Positions 18,197 to 27,798 of a stretch of DNA of 64,000 nucleotides are shown piece by piece. The notes under the pieces were generated by a model. It did not search any database and had not been told where the DNA came from. It was given only the letters and a program-made list of their open reading frames with translations. Location of the stretch: contig NZ_VDCY01000005.1 in assembly GCF_006517395.1 (NCBI RefSeq), forward strand, positions 116,523-180,522, read 5' to 3'. Origin of the DNA: Terrilactibacillus laevilacticus. Lineage in GTDB: Bacteria > Bacillota > Bacilli > Bacillales > Sporolactobacillaceae. Each line of letters begins with the position of its first letter. Position 1 is the stretch's first letter. The translations under genes and the position numbers were made by a program.

Positions 18197-18616
18197 TTAT
18201 ATTTTGACAAAAATGGCCCAATGAAATAATGAGCCAAAGATCTTACCAAGAACGATCGCCATAAGTAGAGTTAATATTTGTTGATGTATTCCAATCCGCT
18301 TAGAAACAATTGGGATAACATTAAGTACCTCAGTCAAAGCTGCTGCAACCATTCCGATGAAGATACCAGAAAATAAACCGATTGGTATTACTAGTAAAAC
18401 GGGAAGGGATAGTTGATCATTTCTTAACCCAAACCAAGTACCAGAAACAGCTCCTGCAATGACGCTCCACTCATAGAATCTGATTTTATTCTTTGTTTTT
18501 GTCATTTGAACAAGTCTGGGTATGATCCCTAGGACCGTCAGCGTAGCTACAAAACCCCCACCTGTTATTAATCCGCCAGCTAGACCAATCAGTATAATGA
18601 ATACATCTTTAATCAT
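18197..18616 (-). CDS. spoVAB: Stage V sporulation protein AB
   Basis: Membrane protein of 139 residues with four to five helices, start ATG 18616 within the last codons of spoVAA. It has the conserved GGGFVATLTVLGIIPRLVQ and GLFSGIFIGMVAAALTEVLN segments. It is an early gene of the spoVA operon, required for dipicolinate uptake. Confidence 0.92.
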   Translation of the reverse strand: MIKDVFIILIGLAGGLITGGGFVATLTVLGIIPRLVQMTKTKNKIRFYEWSVIAGAVSGTWFGLRNDQLSLPVLLVIPIGLFSGIFIGMVAAALTEVLNVIPIVSKRIGIHQQILTLLMAIVLGKIFGSLFHWAIFVKI

Positions 18617-19232
18617 ATTTCTCTTTTTCCTTTTTTTTGCTTTCATTTAATATGACAAATTGATCTAGGTCTTGTTGATAATTAAACATTTCAATTTCCA
18701 AAGGACTAGGCTCTTCATTGAATTTCTTTTTGAAAACATGATTAAAAAAAAGAATCATTCCAAGACCTAAACCAATTGAATAAGGAATCTGTAGAAGGAG
18801 TGGTTGTGCATTTTTCTCTCCTGTAATTAAATAATATATTTTTTCATGAACGCTCCCCATGGTCACATCTTCATGAAAATTAATAATGGCTAGACCTGAA
18901 CCGATAAACAATAACACCCAAACAAACATAAATAAGAGAGGATGTCTACGATGTTTATGATGTGATTGAACTTCAATAATGGTTTGGTTAGGGCCTACAA
19001 TTTGGATATCAGCCTCTGGATAGTCAGAATAGATCGCATCAATGATCTCCATCACGTCAATAACAAGATAAGTACTATCTTCTGGAGTAATCTTATGAAT
19101 ATTTTTCTTCTTAATTTTTGTTACAACGTGACTCGGACCAATGATTTGAGCAATGTGTTGAACTTGAACGATATCATGACACCTGGCTTGAAACTTTGGA
19201 CGCAATCTTACATAGAGAGAAATAACACCCAT
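18609..19232 (-). CDS. spoVAA: Stage V sporulation protein AA
   Basis: First gene of spoVA, 207 residues. A cytoplasmic N-terminal domain (about 1-95, starting MGVISLYVRLRPKFQ) is followed by two transmembrane helices (near 100-120 and 145-170) and a basic tail. The start has AAGGAGG upstream. Size equals that of B. subtilis SpoVAA. A sigma-G-like promoter lies 24-52 bases upstream. Confidence 0.93.
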   Translation of the reverse strand: MGVISLYVRLRPKFQARCHDIVQVQHIAQIIGPSHVVTKIKKKNIHKITPEDSTYLVIDVMEIIDAIYSDYPEADIQIVGPNQTIIEVQSHHKHRRHPLLFMFVWVLLFIGSGLAIINFHEDVTMGSVHEKIYYLITGEKNAQPLLLQIPYSIGLGLGMILFFNHVFKKKFNEEPSPLEIEMFNYQQDLDQFVILNESKKKEKEKYD

Positions 19233-19255
19233 GTTTCTATTCCTCCTTATAGACT

Positions 19256-19284
19256 TAGTATTACTTAATCTCCGCCATTCATGC
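19256..19284 (-). promoter_or_regulatory. Candidate sigma-G/sigma-F promoter of the spoVA operon
   Basis: On the minus strand GCATG (19280-19284), 17 bases, AATACTA (19256-19262). The forespore sigma consensus is about GCATR-N18-CATNNTA. spoVA is a known sigma-G operon, which supports the call. Confidence 0.5.
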
Positions 19285-19317
19285 TCAAACTCATCATTTC
19301 CATTAATTACATTTTTC

Positions 19318-19359
19318 TTAGCCTTCTTGTTTCTAATTTGTCACCTTTTTGAATATGTA
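19318..19359 (+). repeat. Family A fragment, right end only
   Basis: AGCCTTCTTGTTTCTAATTT followed by GTCACCTTTTTGAATATGTA equals the short right module and right terminus of family A. The left end and middle are missing. It lies 34 bases from complete copy A3. Confidence 0.7.
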
Positions 19360-19392
19360 CTTTATAACTTAAACTTTTTTACTTTCTTAAAG

Positions 19393-19516
19393 AGGTTGTT
19401 CAAAAAGTCACCAAATGATAAGCTACGAATCTCGGCGCCCGCTCGTTTTTCCGGTCCTCATGTAGTAAAAACCTACATTCCGGTCCTCAAAACAGGGTCG
19501 CCTTTTTGAACATGCA
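19393..19516 (+). repeat. Family A repeat, copy A3 (shortest form)
   Basis: 124 bp, plus orientation, short middle module and a right module reduced to GCCTTTTTGAACATGCA. Exact 7-bp flanking repeats CTTAAAG at 19386-19392 and 19517-19523. It lies immediately past the sigF terminator. Confidence 0.92.
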
Positions 19517-19526
19517 CTTAAAGTGC

Positions 19527-19562
19527 AAAAAAAAGACACTTGGCATTATTCCACCATGTGTC
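19527..19562 (-). terminator. Terminator of spoIIA (sigF)
   Basis: On the minus strand GACACATGG / CCAAGTGTC is followed by eight T. The stem begins inside the last codons of sigF, and the stop codon lies in the loop. Confidence 0.85.
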
Positions 19563-20307
19563 CTTTAATTTCCTCTAATATTTTCTTTTCTAATCGTGAA
19601 ACTTGTACTTGTGAAATGCCTAACCTTTTGGCTACCTCTGTCTGTGTTTGGTCTTTATAGTAGCGCAAGTAAACAATCAAACGTTCCCGTTCCTTCAATT
19701 GCTCGACTGCTTCTTTTATGACGATTTGATCAAACCATTTCCCTTCATCTTTGTCAGAAATTTGGTCTAGTAAGGTAATGGGATCACCATCATTTTCATA
19801 GACGGTTTCATGGATCGATGAAGGTGCCCGAATCGCTTCTTGAGATAAGACGACATCTTCAGGTGATAATTCGAGTGCCTCCGCGATTTCATTCACTGTT
19901 GGATTACGCCCTAACTTTTTCGATAGTTCGTCTTTTTTCTTTCGTACCTTATTTCCCGTTTCCTTCAGCGAACGGCTAACTTTGACCACGCCGTCATCAC
20001 GAATAAATCTTTGAATCTCACCTATAATCATGGGTACCGCATACGTTGAAAATTTTACGTCATATGAGAGATCGAATTTATCTACCGACTTTAATAAACC
20101 AATGCATCCAATCTGAAACAAATCATCTGCTTCATATCCGCGATTGGAAAATCGTCCAACAACGGACCAAACGAGCCGGAGATTTTTCTGAACAATCATA
20201 TCTCTAGCATCTTTATTGCCAGATTGGCTTTCTCTTATTAGATTCTTGATTTCTGCATCATCCAGTAAGGGTTCTTTTGCCGTTTCTTTTCTCACCTCGA
20301 GATCCAT
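19546..20307 (-). CDS. sigF: Forespore sigma factor sigma-F
   Basis: RNA polymerase sigma factor of the sigma-70 family, 253 residues. Region 2 (DLFQIGCIGLLKSVDKFD, FSTYAVPMIIGEIQRFIRDD), region 3 and region 4 (EVAKRLGISQVQVSRLEKKI helix-turn-helix) are all present. It is the first forespore-specific sigma, held inactive by SpoIIAB. Its place as the third gene of spoIIAA-spoIIAB-sigF is diagnostic. Confidence 0.97.
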   Translation of the reverse strand: MDLEVRKETAKEPLLDDAEIKNLIRESQSGNKDARDMIVQKNLRLVWSVVGRFSNRGYEADDLFQIGCIGLLKSVDKFDLSYDVKFSTYAVPMIIGEIQRFIRDDGVVKVSRSLKETGNKVRKKKDELSKKLGRNPTVNEIAEALELSPEDVVLSQEAIRAPSSIHETVYENDGDPITLLDQISDKDEGKWFDQIVIKEAVEQLKERERLIVYLRYYKDQTQTEVAKRLGISQVQVSRLEKKILEEIKGHMVE

Positions 20308-20319
20308 AGGCCCTGCTCC

Positions 20320-20760
20320 CTAATTCACAATGGTTTTACTTCCGACAAAATGCTTTGTCAGATAAATGGTTGTTCCTTCATTCGGTTCCGAATAGACTTC
20401 AATTTTATCCATAAAACTTTCCATAATGGTAAAGCCCATGCCTGATCGCTCAAGTTCTGGTTTCGTGGTAAAGAGAGGCTGGCGTGCTTCTGCTAGATCC
20501 TTAATTCCAATACCGGTGTCCCGTATCATAATGTTAACCGTACGATCAATCATTTCCGCATGGATCTCTACTAATCCCTCCCCTTTATTTTCATAACCAT
20601 GAATAATCGCATTTGTAACCGCCTCAGAAACGACGGTTTTTATTTCGGTTAATTCATCCATTGTTGGGTCTATCTGTGCAACAAATGCGGCAACCGTGAC
20701 ACGTGCAAAAGACTCATTTTGACTAAGTGCCGAAAACTTAATATGTATCTCGTTCCGCAT
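20320..20760 (-). CDS. spoIIAB: Anti-sigma-F factor / serine kinase SpoIIAB
   Basis: 146-residue GHKL-fold kinase that binds sigma-F and phosphorylates SpoIIAA. ATP-binding motifs are [16 protein letters not shown] (N box), [10 protein letters not shown] (G1) and [14 protein letters not shown] (G2). The start overlaps the spoIIAA stop (TAATG). Length equals the B. subtilis protein (146). Confidence 0.97.
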   Translation of the reverse strand: MRNEIHIKFSALSQNESFARVTVAAFVAQIDPTMDELTEIKTVVSEAVTNAIIHGYENKGEGLVEIHAEMIDRTVNIMIRDTGIGIKDLAEARQPLFTTKPELERSGMGFTIMESFMDKIEVYSEPNEGTTIYLTKHFVGSKTIVN

Positions 20761-21110
20761 TATGCCACCCCCAATGTTTGTAAGGCATAATGTTCATCCT
20801 CTTCATAACGAATGATCTTAAACATACCTGACAATTCAAATAACCGACGTACAGCAGGAGAGATTGAGCATACGACCATCTCTCCACCAAGGCTCGCAAT
20901 TTGCTTATAACGTCCTAAAATAACCCCAAGCCCTGAACTATCCATAAATTGTAATTGACCTAAATTCAATAAAATATGTTGTACAGCTTTTTGTTTCATC
21001 AAATCATTAACCTGATTTCTCAAATCTTCGGCTGTATGATGATCTAATTCCCCTTCTAAACGAATACAGAGAACTTCGTATTTTACATCCAAATCAATTT
21101 GAAGACTCAT
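20760..21110 (-). CDS. spoIIAA: Anti-anti-sigma factor SpoIIAA
   Basis: 116-residue STAS-domain protein that frees sigma-F from SpoIIAB when dephosphorylated. The phosphorylated serine is Ser58 in [15 protein letters not shown], the same number as in B. subtilis. It is the first gene after dacF in this operon. Upstream sequence AGGAAAT with AGAGAAA 16 bases on hints at a sigma-H promoter, but the match is weak and I did not list it. Confidence 0.97.
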   Translation of the reverse strand: MSLQIDLDVKYEVLCIRLEGELDHHTAEDLRNQVNDLMKQKAVQHILLNLGQLQFMDSSGLGVILGRYKQIASLGGEMVVCSISPAVRRLFELSGMFKIIRYEEDEHYALQTLGVA

Positions 21111-21262
21111 CTGTCCTCTCCTCCTTTTATTTCGGATAATGAAGGTTTCTCTATCTATCTTTTGATTTCCTTCACCATGACAAAACTAGTGATCATTCGA
21201 CGTAACTAGTTAAAATCTATAAAATAGTGCCAATCCTTGTAGAACCCGCACATCAAGAAACA

Positions 21263-22432
21263 TCAGTGTACGATTTTACCCATGCTTTGTTTAAATAACT
21301 GCCACCATGAAGCTTCTTTAATGTCTTGGTTAATAACAAGGGGCGTTTTAGCTAATACTTTGTTATTTTTTCTTAATTCATAATAACCAACGACTGTTCC
21401 TGCTTTTAACGGTGCTTGAAGATGTTTTTTGATCACCATTCTCTTCTTCACATTTTTACCTGAGTCACTTTTTTTCAACAGAAGAACAACGGGTTTCTGA
21501 GTTACTACAGGTACATTTTGTTTCTCCGATTTACTAATGTTTACAATTTTTACTGTATGGTTTTTATTTATTAATTTTTTAGTTTTATAATTGGCAAAAG
21601 CTTGATCTAACAACTGAGCCATTTTTTTATTTCGATCCTTCGGTGTTTGGGCACCCATAACAACGGCAATGATACGCATATTATTTCGAGTAGCTGTAGC
21701 CGTTAAACAATACTTCGCCTCGTTTGTAAAACCTGTTTTCAAACCATCAACACCAGGATAGGTCTTTATCAATTTATTTGTATTAACTAGCCAAAATTTA
21801 TTTTCGGTGTCTTCACGTAAATAATCTTCGTATCTTGACGTATACCCGAGTACTTTTTCATGATCGAGTAAAGCTTTGGCCATGATCGCCATATCATGAG
21901 CAGATGAGTAATGTCCATCTACTGGCAAACCCGTTGGATTTTTAAAATGAGTATGTTTAAGACCTAGTTTTTTGGCTTCTTTATTCATACGATTAACAAA
22001 ATCTTTCTCTGATCCGGCTATGTATTCAGCCATTGCGACAGATGCATCGTTTGCCGAGGCGATAGTTATCGCTTTTAGCATCTCATCAACGGTCATTGTT
22101 TCCCCTGGTTCGAGAAAGACTTGTGATCCCCCCATTGAGGCTGCATGTTCACTGACTGATACTTTATCTTTGAGTGAAAAATCATGACGATCTAATCCTT
22201 TGAAAATTAAGAGTAACGTCATAATTTTGGTCATGCTAGCTGGTGGAAGTTCTTTATTACTATCTTTTGTAAATAGAACTTTCCCTGTTTCCTTTTCAAT
22301 CACAAAGGCCGATTTCATTTGTTCGGCTGCATCTTTCTTTTCTGTTTTACTTTTTGCATAAGTGAATCCTTGACTTCCTAATGATGAAAATAAAAGGATG
22401 ACACTTAGTCCTATAGATACCAAAATCTTCAA
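21263..22432 (-). CDS. dacF: D-alanyl-D-alanine carboxypeptidase DacF
   Basis: Low-molecular-mass penicillin-binding protein made in the forespore, 389 residues. It has an N-terminal signal peptide (ILVSIGLSVILLFSSLGSQG), S-x-x-K (SMTK), S-A-N (ASANDASV) and K-T-G (GLKTGFT), then the PBP5 C-terminal domain with an amphipathic end (WWQLFKQSMGKIV). It precedes spoIIAA with a 152-base gap, as in B. subtilis where read-through adds it to the spoIIA mRNA. It trims cortex peptides together with DacB. Confidence 0.95.
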   Translation of the reverse strand: MKILVSIGLSVILLFSSLGSQGFTYAKSKTEKKDAAEQMKSAFVIEKETGKVLFTKDSNKELPPASMTKIMTLLLIFKGLDRHDFSLKDKVSVSEHAASMGGSQVFLEPGETMTVDEMLKAITIASANDASVAMAEYIAGSEKDFVNRMNKEAKKLGLKHTHFKNPTGLPVDGHYSSAHDMAIMAKALLDHEKVLGYTSRYEDYLREDTENKFWLVNTNKLIKTYPGVDGLKTGFTNEAKYCLTATATRNNMRIIAVVMGAQTPKDRNKKMAQLLDQAFANYKTKKLINKNHTVKIVNISKSEKQNVPVVTQKPVVLLLKKSDSGKNVKKRMVIKKHLQAPLKAGTVVGYYELRKNNKVLAKTPLVINQDIKEASWWQLFKQSMGKIVH

Positions 22433-22729
22433 CGAATATCCCTCCTTATAATCTTCTATAGTCTTACCAAAAAAGGCAAAACTATACGGGAAAATAGGAG
22501 AAATTTATCGCTTCATTTCATTATTTATAGATCCCTTTTATCTCGTTTCTGAACCTCGCATGACTAAAGCTACGAGTGTTCTCGGCTATTTCATAAACTA
22601 AGATGGAAAGCGTTTTATTTGACTATCAAGTAGAGAAGAAAACAAGTTTTTTTCATTGTCTCATGCCATATTTACATATATGATAGGAATGGTAAATAGC
22701 TCACGATCATTGGGGGAGAAAAAGGAATT
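22433..22729. other. Intergenic between divergent dacF and HAD gene
   Basis: AT-rich divergent promoter region. I see no convincing sigma-F site for dacF, no riboswitch and no repeat. Confidence 0.45.
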
Positions 22730-23542
22730 ATGATAAAACTTATTGCGATTGATTTAGATGGAACGCTTTTAAATAACGAGAAAAAAATAACAGACCGAAC
22801 AAAAGATGCATTAAAAAAAGCAAAAAATCAAGGGGTTAAAATTGTCTTGTGTACAGGTAGGCCTCTATTAGGAATGGTTCAATATCTTGATGAACTAAAT
22901 CTTAGAGAAGATGAAGATTATGGGATTACTTATAACGGAGGTCTCGTTCAGAGGACAAAAACAGGTGAAGTGATTTCTGAAATAACCATGTCAAAAAAAG
23001 ATATTGAGAGCCTTTATGAACTGAGCCAAACGTTAGAAGTACCAATGAATTTTATTGATCTAGAACGCGTCTATTCGCCGGCACCTCCAAACGGGAAACC
23101 TTCTTTATATGGTGAAATCATGAAAGCATTACCTTTTGTTACATCGGATATTAGGTCGCTTCCAGAAGATATCAAAATAAATAAAGCTCTTTTTTGCATT
23201 GATCAACCCATTCTGGATGCTGCGATAAATAAAATTCCTTGCTCATTTTTTGAGAATTATACCATGATGAAATCTAGACCTGTTTTACTTGAAATTATGA
23301 ATAAAAATGTCGATAAAGGAAAAGGTCTTCAAGCATTAGGGCAACATCTTGGGATAAAACAAGAAGAGATGATGACTTTCGGTGACGAAGAAAATGATCT
23401 GGCCATGATTGAGTATGCAGGTTGGGGAGTTGCAATGGGAAATGCGATTGATAAAGTAAAAGATGCTGCCCAGTTTATCACACTAACAAATGAAGAAAAT
23501 GGTGTCGCATACGCCGTTGAGAAATTTGTCATAAATAAATAA
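22730..23542 (+). CDS. HAD-superfamily Cof-type sugar phosphatase
   Basis: 270-residue phosphatase of the Cof/YidA subgroup. Motif I is DLDGTLLNNEKKI (nucleophile Asp8), motif II CTGR, motif III lysine near VDKGKGLQAL, and motif IV FGDEENDLAMIEYAG. The C2 cap domain occupies about residues 80-190. These enzymes hydrolyse various sugar phosphates and phosphorylated cofactors, and the substrate cannot be told here. It is monocistronic with a good terminator. Confidence 0.88.
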   Translation: MIKLIAIDLDGTLLNNEKKITDRTKDALKKAKNQGVKIVLCTGRPLLGMVQYLDELNLREDEDYGITYNGGLVQRTKTGEVISEITMSKKDIESLYELSQTLEVPMNFIDLERVYSPAPPNGKPSLYGEIMKALPFVTSDIRSLPEDIKINKALFCIDQPILDAAINKIPCSFFENYTMMKSRPVLLEIMNKNVDKGKGLQALGQHLGIKQEEMMTFGDEENDLAMIEYAGWGVAMGNAIDKVKDAAQFITLTNEENGVAYAVEKFVINK

Positions 23543-23593
23543 TTAGAATTAATTAAACCTTCAGGTAGATCGTTTTCCCACCTAAACTTCAGT

Positions 23594-23618
23594 AGCCCGA
23601 ATTAAAATCGGGCTTTTT
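23594..23618 (+). terminator. Terminator of the HAD gene
   Basis: Stem AGCCCGA / TCGGGCT, 7-base loop, TTTTT tail. Confidence 0.9.
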
Positions 23619-23880
23619 ACACTTTAATAAAGAAAAATTTAAGGTATAAAGTGTAAGTGCAACTAGCCTAATCTTCTTCGATTAAGCATCGAGTTGTCTA
23701 TAAGGCGAAGCCGTAGTGACACATTCTAGGCCTCTGTTCTAGCGCCTTACAGGCTTGCCAATCCGCAAGTTTTCTTTACACTTTAATAAAGAAAAATTTA
23801 AGGAATAAAGTGTAAGTGCAACTAGGCCTCTGTCTGCGCCTTACAGGCTTGCCAATCGGCAAGTTTTCTTTATGATTCTA
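23617..23880 (+). repeat. Family C tandem repeat (two units)
   Basis: Unit 1 begins near 23617 and unit 2 near 23775. Both share TACACTTTAATAAAGAAAAA, ATAAAGTGTAAGTGCAACTA, CGCCTTACAGGCTTGCCAAT and GCAAGTTTTCTTTA. Each unit starts with an ACACTTTA / TAAAGTGT inverted pair and ends in a CTTGCC / GGCAAG hairpin with a T-run. Unit 1 has about 55 extra bases in the middle. No coding content. Confidence 0.75.
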
Positions 23881-24114
23881 TCTTCTAAATTTCCCTTTCA
23901 AGTATGCCTTTAATCTATTATCTCAATTTCCGGTCTTCCTTTACCAGATTGACGGCTAAATTCCCTATAACTAACAATTATGATTTAAGTCTACTCGTTT
24001 TTTATCTAATTTTTGAAAATAAAGAGATTCAACCAGTCAATAAGGACAAACCAAGCATATACTAGAAAAAAAAATATAGATTGAGATGACAATCTTTAAT
24101 AAGGAGGTTATCTT

Positions 24115-24354
24115 GTGGGTGAATATAAAATCATTGTAGAGACCACCAGCAGCAACCAACGGGCAAAGGAACAGTTTCATTTTTTAAAACAAAATCAAAT
24201 TGATAGTCGATTAATAACGCTCACTTTTGATAGACAAAAATTGTATAGTGTACAAGCGGGACCCTACTTTGCGAAAAAAGAAGCACTAGAACATGTTGAT
24301 AAAATTAAAGGTCTTGGCATACGACATGCTTTTATAACAAGTAATACGGACTAA
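24115..24354 (+). CDS. Stand-alone SPOR-domain protein
   Basis: Short soluble protein of 79 residues, GTG start with AAGGAGG upstream. The second half (LYSVQAGPYFAKKEALEHVD KIKGLGI) has the SPOR-domain pattern Y-x-V-Q-x-G-P-F/Y-x-x-K/R-x-x-A. SPOR domains bind glycan strands lacking stem peptides in cell-wall enzymes. Here there is no signal peptide, membrane anchor or catalytic domain, so whether it reaches the wall is unclear. It has its own terminator and faces pdp. Confidence 0.65.
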   Translation: MGEYKIIVETTSSNQRAKEQFHFLKQNQIDSRLITLTFDRQKLYSVQAGPYFAKKEALEHVDKIKGLGIRHAFITSNTD

Positions 24355-24383
24355 GAGTTGTTTCTATAACTACCTTAAATAGA

Positions 24384-24418
24384 ATAAAAGCAGTAACTAG
24401 CTTGTTATCTGCTTTTAT
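24384..24418. terminator. Bidirectional terminator between SPOR gene and pdp
   Basis: ATAAAAGCAG...TAAC / GTTA...CTGCTTTTAT stem with A-run and T-run on either side, between convergent genes. Confidence 0.85.
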
Positions 24419-24427
24419 CGTTTCTCT

Positions 24428-25720
24428 TTATTTCCTTATGACACTATAAACGATGCCTTCTTTTTCAAACGGATTTTCTTGGACGTCATAGGATTTATTC
24501 AATCGATCGATAACTTCTGATACATGATCTCTATTGGCATGTATCGTGAAAATAACATCATCATGGTTAAGCTCATCACCCAATTTCTTATGCATCGTAA
24601 TTCCAACACTATGATCAATGGGGTCACCTTTTTCTTTCCTACCTGCTCCAAGAAGCATAGCTGCTATTCCAATACCTTCAGAATCTACACGATGTAAATA
24701 GCCTTTCTGTTTGACATGAACATCAATGTGGTATTTTGCTTGTTTGGCTTCGAGTGATTTTAAGTTACCGCCTTGTCTTTTAATGAAGGTTTTAAACCTA
24801 TCGTAAGCCGAACCGTCTTTAAGCTTTGATAATAATGATTGATATGCCACGTCGACTTGGTCAAATATCCCACCTAAAACAACCATATGCGATGCGATGG
24901 TCAGACAAAGTTCCTGTAAATCTTCTGGCCCTTCCCCTTTCAAAGTTTGAATGGCTTCCCGGACTTCATTTGCATTGCCAATTTCATGTCCAAGAGGTTG
25001 GTTCATACTACTAATGACAGCGACTGTTTTGCGATTTAAAGACTCCCCAATCGTGACCATGGCCTCAGCTAAACGTTTGGCTTCATCCATCGTTTTCATA
25101 AATGCGCCTGTTCCAACTTTCACATCAAGTACGATCGCATCCGCTCCAGATGCGAGTTTCTTGCTCATAATGGAGCTAGCAATGAGAGGGATCGATTCAA
25201 CCGTAGCTGTGACATCACGAAGCGCATAGAGCATCTTATCGGCAGGAACTAAGTGTCCTGTTTGACCTGATATAGCGATCTTCACATCATTCACCTGTTT
25301 GATAAATTCAGTTTCAGAAAGCTCAGTTTTAAAGCCATCAATGGACTCGAGCTTATCAATCGTTCCACCTGTATGACCTAATCCCCGCCCACTCATCTTC
25401 GCGACTGGAACCCCGACAGATGCTACGAGCGGACCAACAATAAGACTTGTCTTATCCCCCACACCACCTGTTGAATGTTTATCTACCTTGATTCCCTGAA
25501 TAGCAGTTAAATCAATAACATCGCCTGATTTGACCATTTCATCGACTAGAAAGGATAACTCTGTCTCTGACATTCCTTTAAAGAATATGGCCATCATTAA
25601 TGCTGAAACTTGATAATCTGGGATGTTCTCTTTTACATAACCTTGAATAAAAAATTGAATTTCCTCATGTGTTAGTTCAAATCCATCGCGCTTTTTATGA
25701 ATAATGTCCACCATTCTCAC
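24428..25720 (-). CDS. pdp: Pyrimidine-nucleoside phosphorylase
   Basis: 430-residue enzyme that cleaves uridine, deoxyuridine and thymidine with phosphate. The family signature SGRGLGHTGGTIDKLESI is present, as are KHSTGGVGDKTSLI and SSIMSKKLASGADAIVLDVK. GTG start at 25720 with AGGGGG 7 bases upstream. It is the third gene of deoB-punA-pdp, which together send nucleosides to deoxyribose or ribose 5-phosphate. Confidence 0.95.
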   Translation of the reverse strand: MRMVDIIHKKRDGFELTHEEIQFFIQGYVKENIPDYQVSALMMAIFFKGMSETELSFLVDEMVKSGDVIDLTAIQGIKVDKHSTGGVGDKTSLIVGPLVASVGVPVAKMSGRGLGHTGGTIDKLESIDGFKTELSETEFIKQVNDVKIAISGQTGHLVPADKMLYALRDVTATVESIPLIASSIMSKKLASGADAIVLDVKVGTGAFMKTMDEAKRLAEAMVTIGESLNRKTVAVISSMNQPLGHEIGNANEVREAIQTLKGEGPEDLQELCLTIASHMVVLGGIFDQVDVAYQSLLSKLKDGSAYDRFKTFIKRQGGNLKSLEAKQAKYHIDVHVKQKGYLHRVDSEGIGIAAMLLGAGRKEKGDPIDHSVGITMHKKLGDELNHDDVIFTIHANRDHVSEVIDRLNKSYDVQENPFEKEGIVYSVIRK

Positions 25721-25758
25721 ATTGAATCCCCCTAACTTGATAGGTTACAGGCCGGTTA

Positions 25759-26574
25759 TTAGCCTATCTTTTTAACAATTCCTTTAATCAATTGAACAAA
25801 CTGATCTTTTATTTGTTCGGTTATCTCTATGACTTCCTGGTGAGACAAGGGTTGATCTAGAATGCCACTCCCTGCATTTGTAATACAAGATATACCAAGA
25901 ACATTCAATTTAGCATGCTTGGCCACGATAACTTCGGGTACTGTCGACATACCTACTGCATCACCACCAAGTGTTCGTATCATTCGCACCTCAGCGGGTG
26001 TTTCGTAGTTAGGGCCTGGAGTCGCAAAGTAAACCCCTTCTTGAATAGAAAGACCCATGTCGTTTGCTGCTTCCTTTGCTGCTTCAATTAGTGCTGGATG
26101 ATACGGTTTTGACATATCTGGAAAACGATCACCTAAAGTGTCATCATTTGGTCCAAATAAAGGATTGTTACCTAACATATTAATATGGTCAGTGATGACC
26201 ATTAAGTCCCCTGGTTTGAAGGAGAGATTCACGCCGCCTGCTGCATTCGTCACAATTAGTGTGTTAATGCCTATTTCTTTCATGACTCGAACAGGTAGAG
26301 TGACTTGTTTTAAGTCGTATCCTTCGTAATAATGATATCTGCCCTGCATGGCTATGACTGGAATACCTTCTAGTTTTCCAATGACAAATTGACCCTTATG
26401 ACCTTTAACTGTCGAAGTTGGAAACCCTGGAAGAGACTCATATGGAATGTGGACTGATTCTGTTAGTTCATCAGCCAATATACCTAAGCCAGATCCAAGA
26501 ATAAGACCTATTTTAGGATTAACTGTCATTTTTTCTTGTAAAATAGACGCTGCTTCATTTATCGTTGATATCAT
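25759..26574 (-). CDS. punA: Purine-nucleoside phosphorylase, trimeric type
   Basis: 271-residue phosphorylase of the PNP/MTAP type acting on guanosine and inosine. Motifs are GLILGSGLGILADEL (phosphate site), GHKGQF, YFATPGPNYETPAEVRMIRT and GMSTVPEVIVAKH. ATG 26574 is chosen because GAGGTG lies 6 bases upstream; a GTG at 26583 overlaps that site. It lies between deoB (16-base gap) and pdp. B. subtilis calls it pupG. A second, hexameric PNP (deoD) is at 39538. Confidence 0.95.
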   Translation of the reverse strand: MISTINEAASILQEKMTVNPKIGLILGSGLGILADELTESVHIPYESLPGFPTSTVKGHKGQFVIGKLEGIPVIAMQGRYHYYEGYDLKQVTLPVRVMKEIGINTLIVTNAAGGVNLSFKPGDLMVITDHINMLGNNPLFGPNDDTLGDRFPDMSKPYHPALIEAAKEAANDMGLSIQEGVYFATPGPNYETPAEVRMIRTLGGDAVGMSTVPEVIVAKHAKLNVLGISCITNAGSGILDQPLSHQEVIEITEQIKDQFVQLIKGIVKKIG

Positions 26575-26590
26575 CAAAATCACCTCAAAC

Positions 26591-27772
26591 TTAAATTTTA
26601 TCTAAGAAACTTTCCCCATGTTTAGGCATCTGAATATTGAAGTTATCACTAATAGTCGCTCCAATATCTGAAAAAGTTTTACGAAGCGGAAGCGAATGCC
26701 CTTCTTCAATATTTTGATGATAGACAAACAGCGGAACGAATTCACGGGTATGATCCGTCCCTTTATACGTTGGGTCATTCCCATGATCTGCTGTTATAAT
26801 CAAACAATCATCGGGAGTCATCTTAGCTAAAATTTGGGGCATGCGTTGGTCAAAAGCTTCTAAGGCTTCTCCATACCCAATGGGATCCCGGCGATGACCA
26901 TATTTAGCATCAAAGTCAACAAGGTTTAGAAAAGCTAAACCATGGAATGGTTCATCCATCACGTCTAATAGCTTGTCTACTCCATCCATGTTATCCTTCG
27001 TACGAACACTTTTGGTTACTCCTTCGCCATCATAGATATCAGAAATTTTCCCTAAAGCGATAACATCTAATTTTTGATCTTTCAATTCGTTCATGACGGT
27101 ATGTCCAAAAGGTTTTAAGGCATAATCATGACGATTGGGCGTCCGTTCAAAATGGCCAGGTTCCCCAACAAATGGACGTGCGATAACGCGGCCAACCATA
27201 TATCTTTCATCTTTTGTCATTTCTCTAGCTATATCACAAATCTTGTACAGTTCATCTAAAGGAACTATAGACTCGTGAGCCGCAATTTGTAAGACCGAAT
27301 CCGCAGACGTGTAAACAATTAATGCCCCTGTCTTTATATGTTCTTCACCTAGTTCATCAAGAATTTCTGTTCCTGATGCCGGTTTATTTCCTATAATCTT
27401 TCGACCCGTTTTTTCCTCTAAAGCCTCAATTAATTCCTTTGGGAATCCATTAGGAAATGTAATAAAAGGTTTTTCGATTTTTAGTCCCATAATTTCCCAG
27501 TGACCCGTCATGGTATCTTTTCCATTTGATGCTTCTTGCATCCGACCATAATGAGCTTTAGGATGTAAAGTAGGAGAGATTCCTTTTATATCATCTCGTA
27601 TACATCCTAATCCAAAGGACTCGAGGTGCGGTAACGTTAATCCATTCATTTTTTCTGCGATATGCCCTATTGTGTCGACTCCATAGTCATCGAATTTTAA
27701 AGCATCAGGTGCCTCACCTATTCCAACTGAATCCAATACAATGAGGAAAACCCTTTTAAAATTTTCTACCAT
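26591..27772 (-). CDS. deoB: Phosphopentomutase
   Basis: 393-residue alkaline-phosphatase-superfamily mutase that converts ribose or deoxyribose 1-phosphate to the 5-phosphate. Metal-binding motifs are [35 protein letters not shown], and the intermediate threonine in [17 protein letters not shown] at 27772 with TTGGAGG upstream. Without the family A element, this start would be 24 bases past the xerD stop. B. subtilis name: drm. Confidence 0.96.
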   Translation of the reverse strand: MVENFKRVFLIVLDSVGIGEAPDALKFDDYGVDTIGHIAEKMNGLTLPHLESFGLGCIRDDIKGISPTLHPKAHYGRMQEASNGKDTMTGHWEIMGLKIEKPFITFPNGFPKELIEALEEKTGRKIIGNKPASGTEILDELGEEHIKTGALIVYTSADSVLQIAAHESIVPLDELYKICDIAREMTKDERYMVGRVIARPFVGEPGHFERTPNRHDYALKPFGHTVMNELKDQKLDVIALGKISDIYDGEGVTKSVRTKDNMDGVDKLLDVMDEPFHGLAFLNLVDFDAKYGHRRDPIGYGEALEAFDQRMPQILAKMTPDDCLIITADHGNDPTYKGTDHTREFVPLFVYHQNIEEGHSLPLRKTFSDIGATISDNFNIQMPKHGESFLDKI

Positions 27773-27798
27773 TTTTTATTGCCTCCAATTACTTTATG

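Noticed and set aside
21111..21262. Sigma-H promoter upstream of spoIIAA
   Set aside because: AGGAAAT and AGAGAAA are present but the -10 lacks GAAT and the spacing is uncertain.
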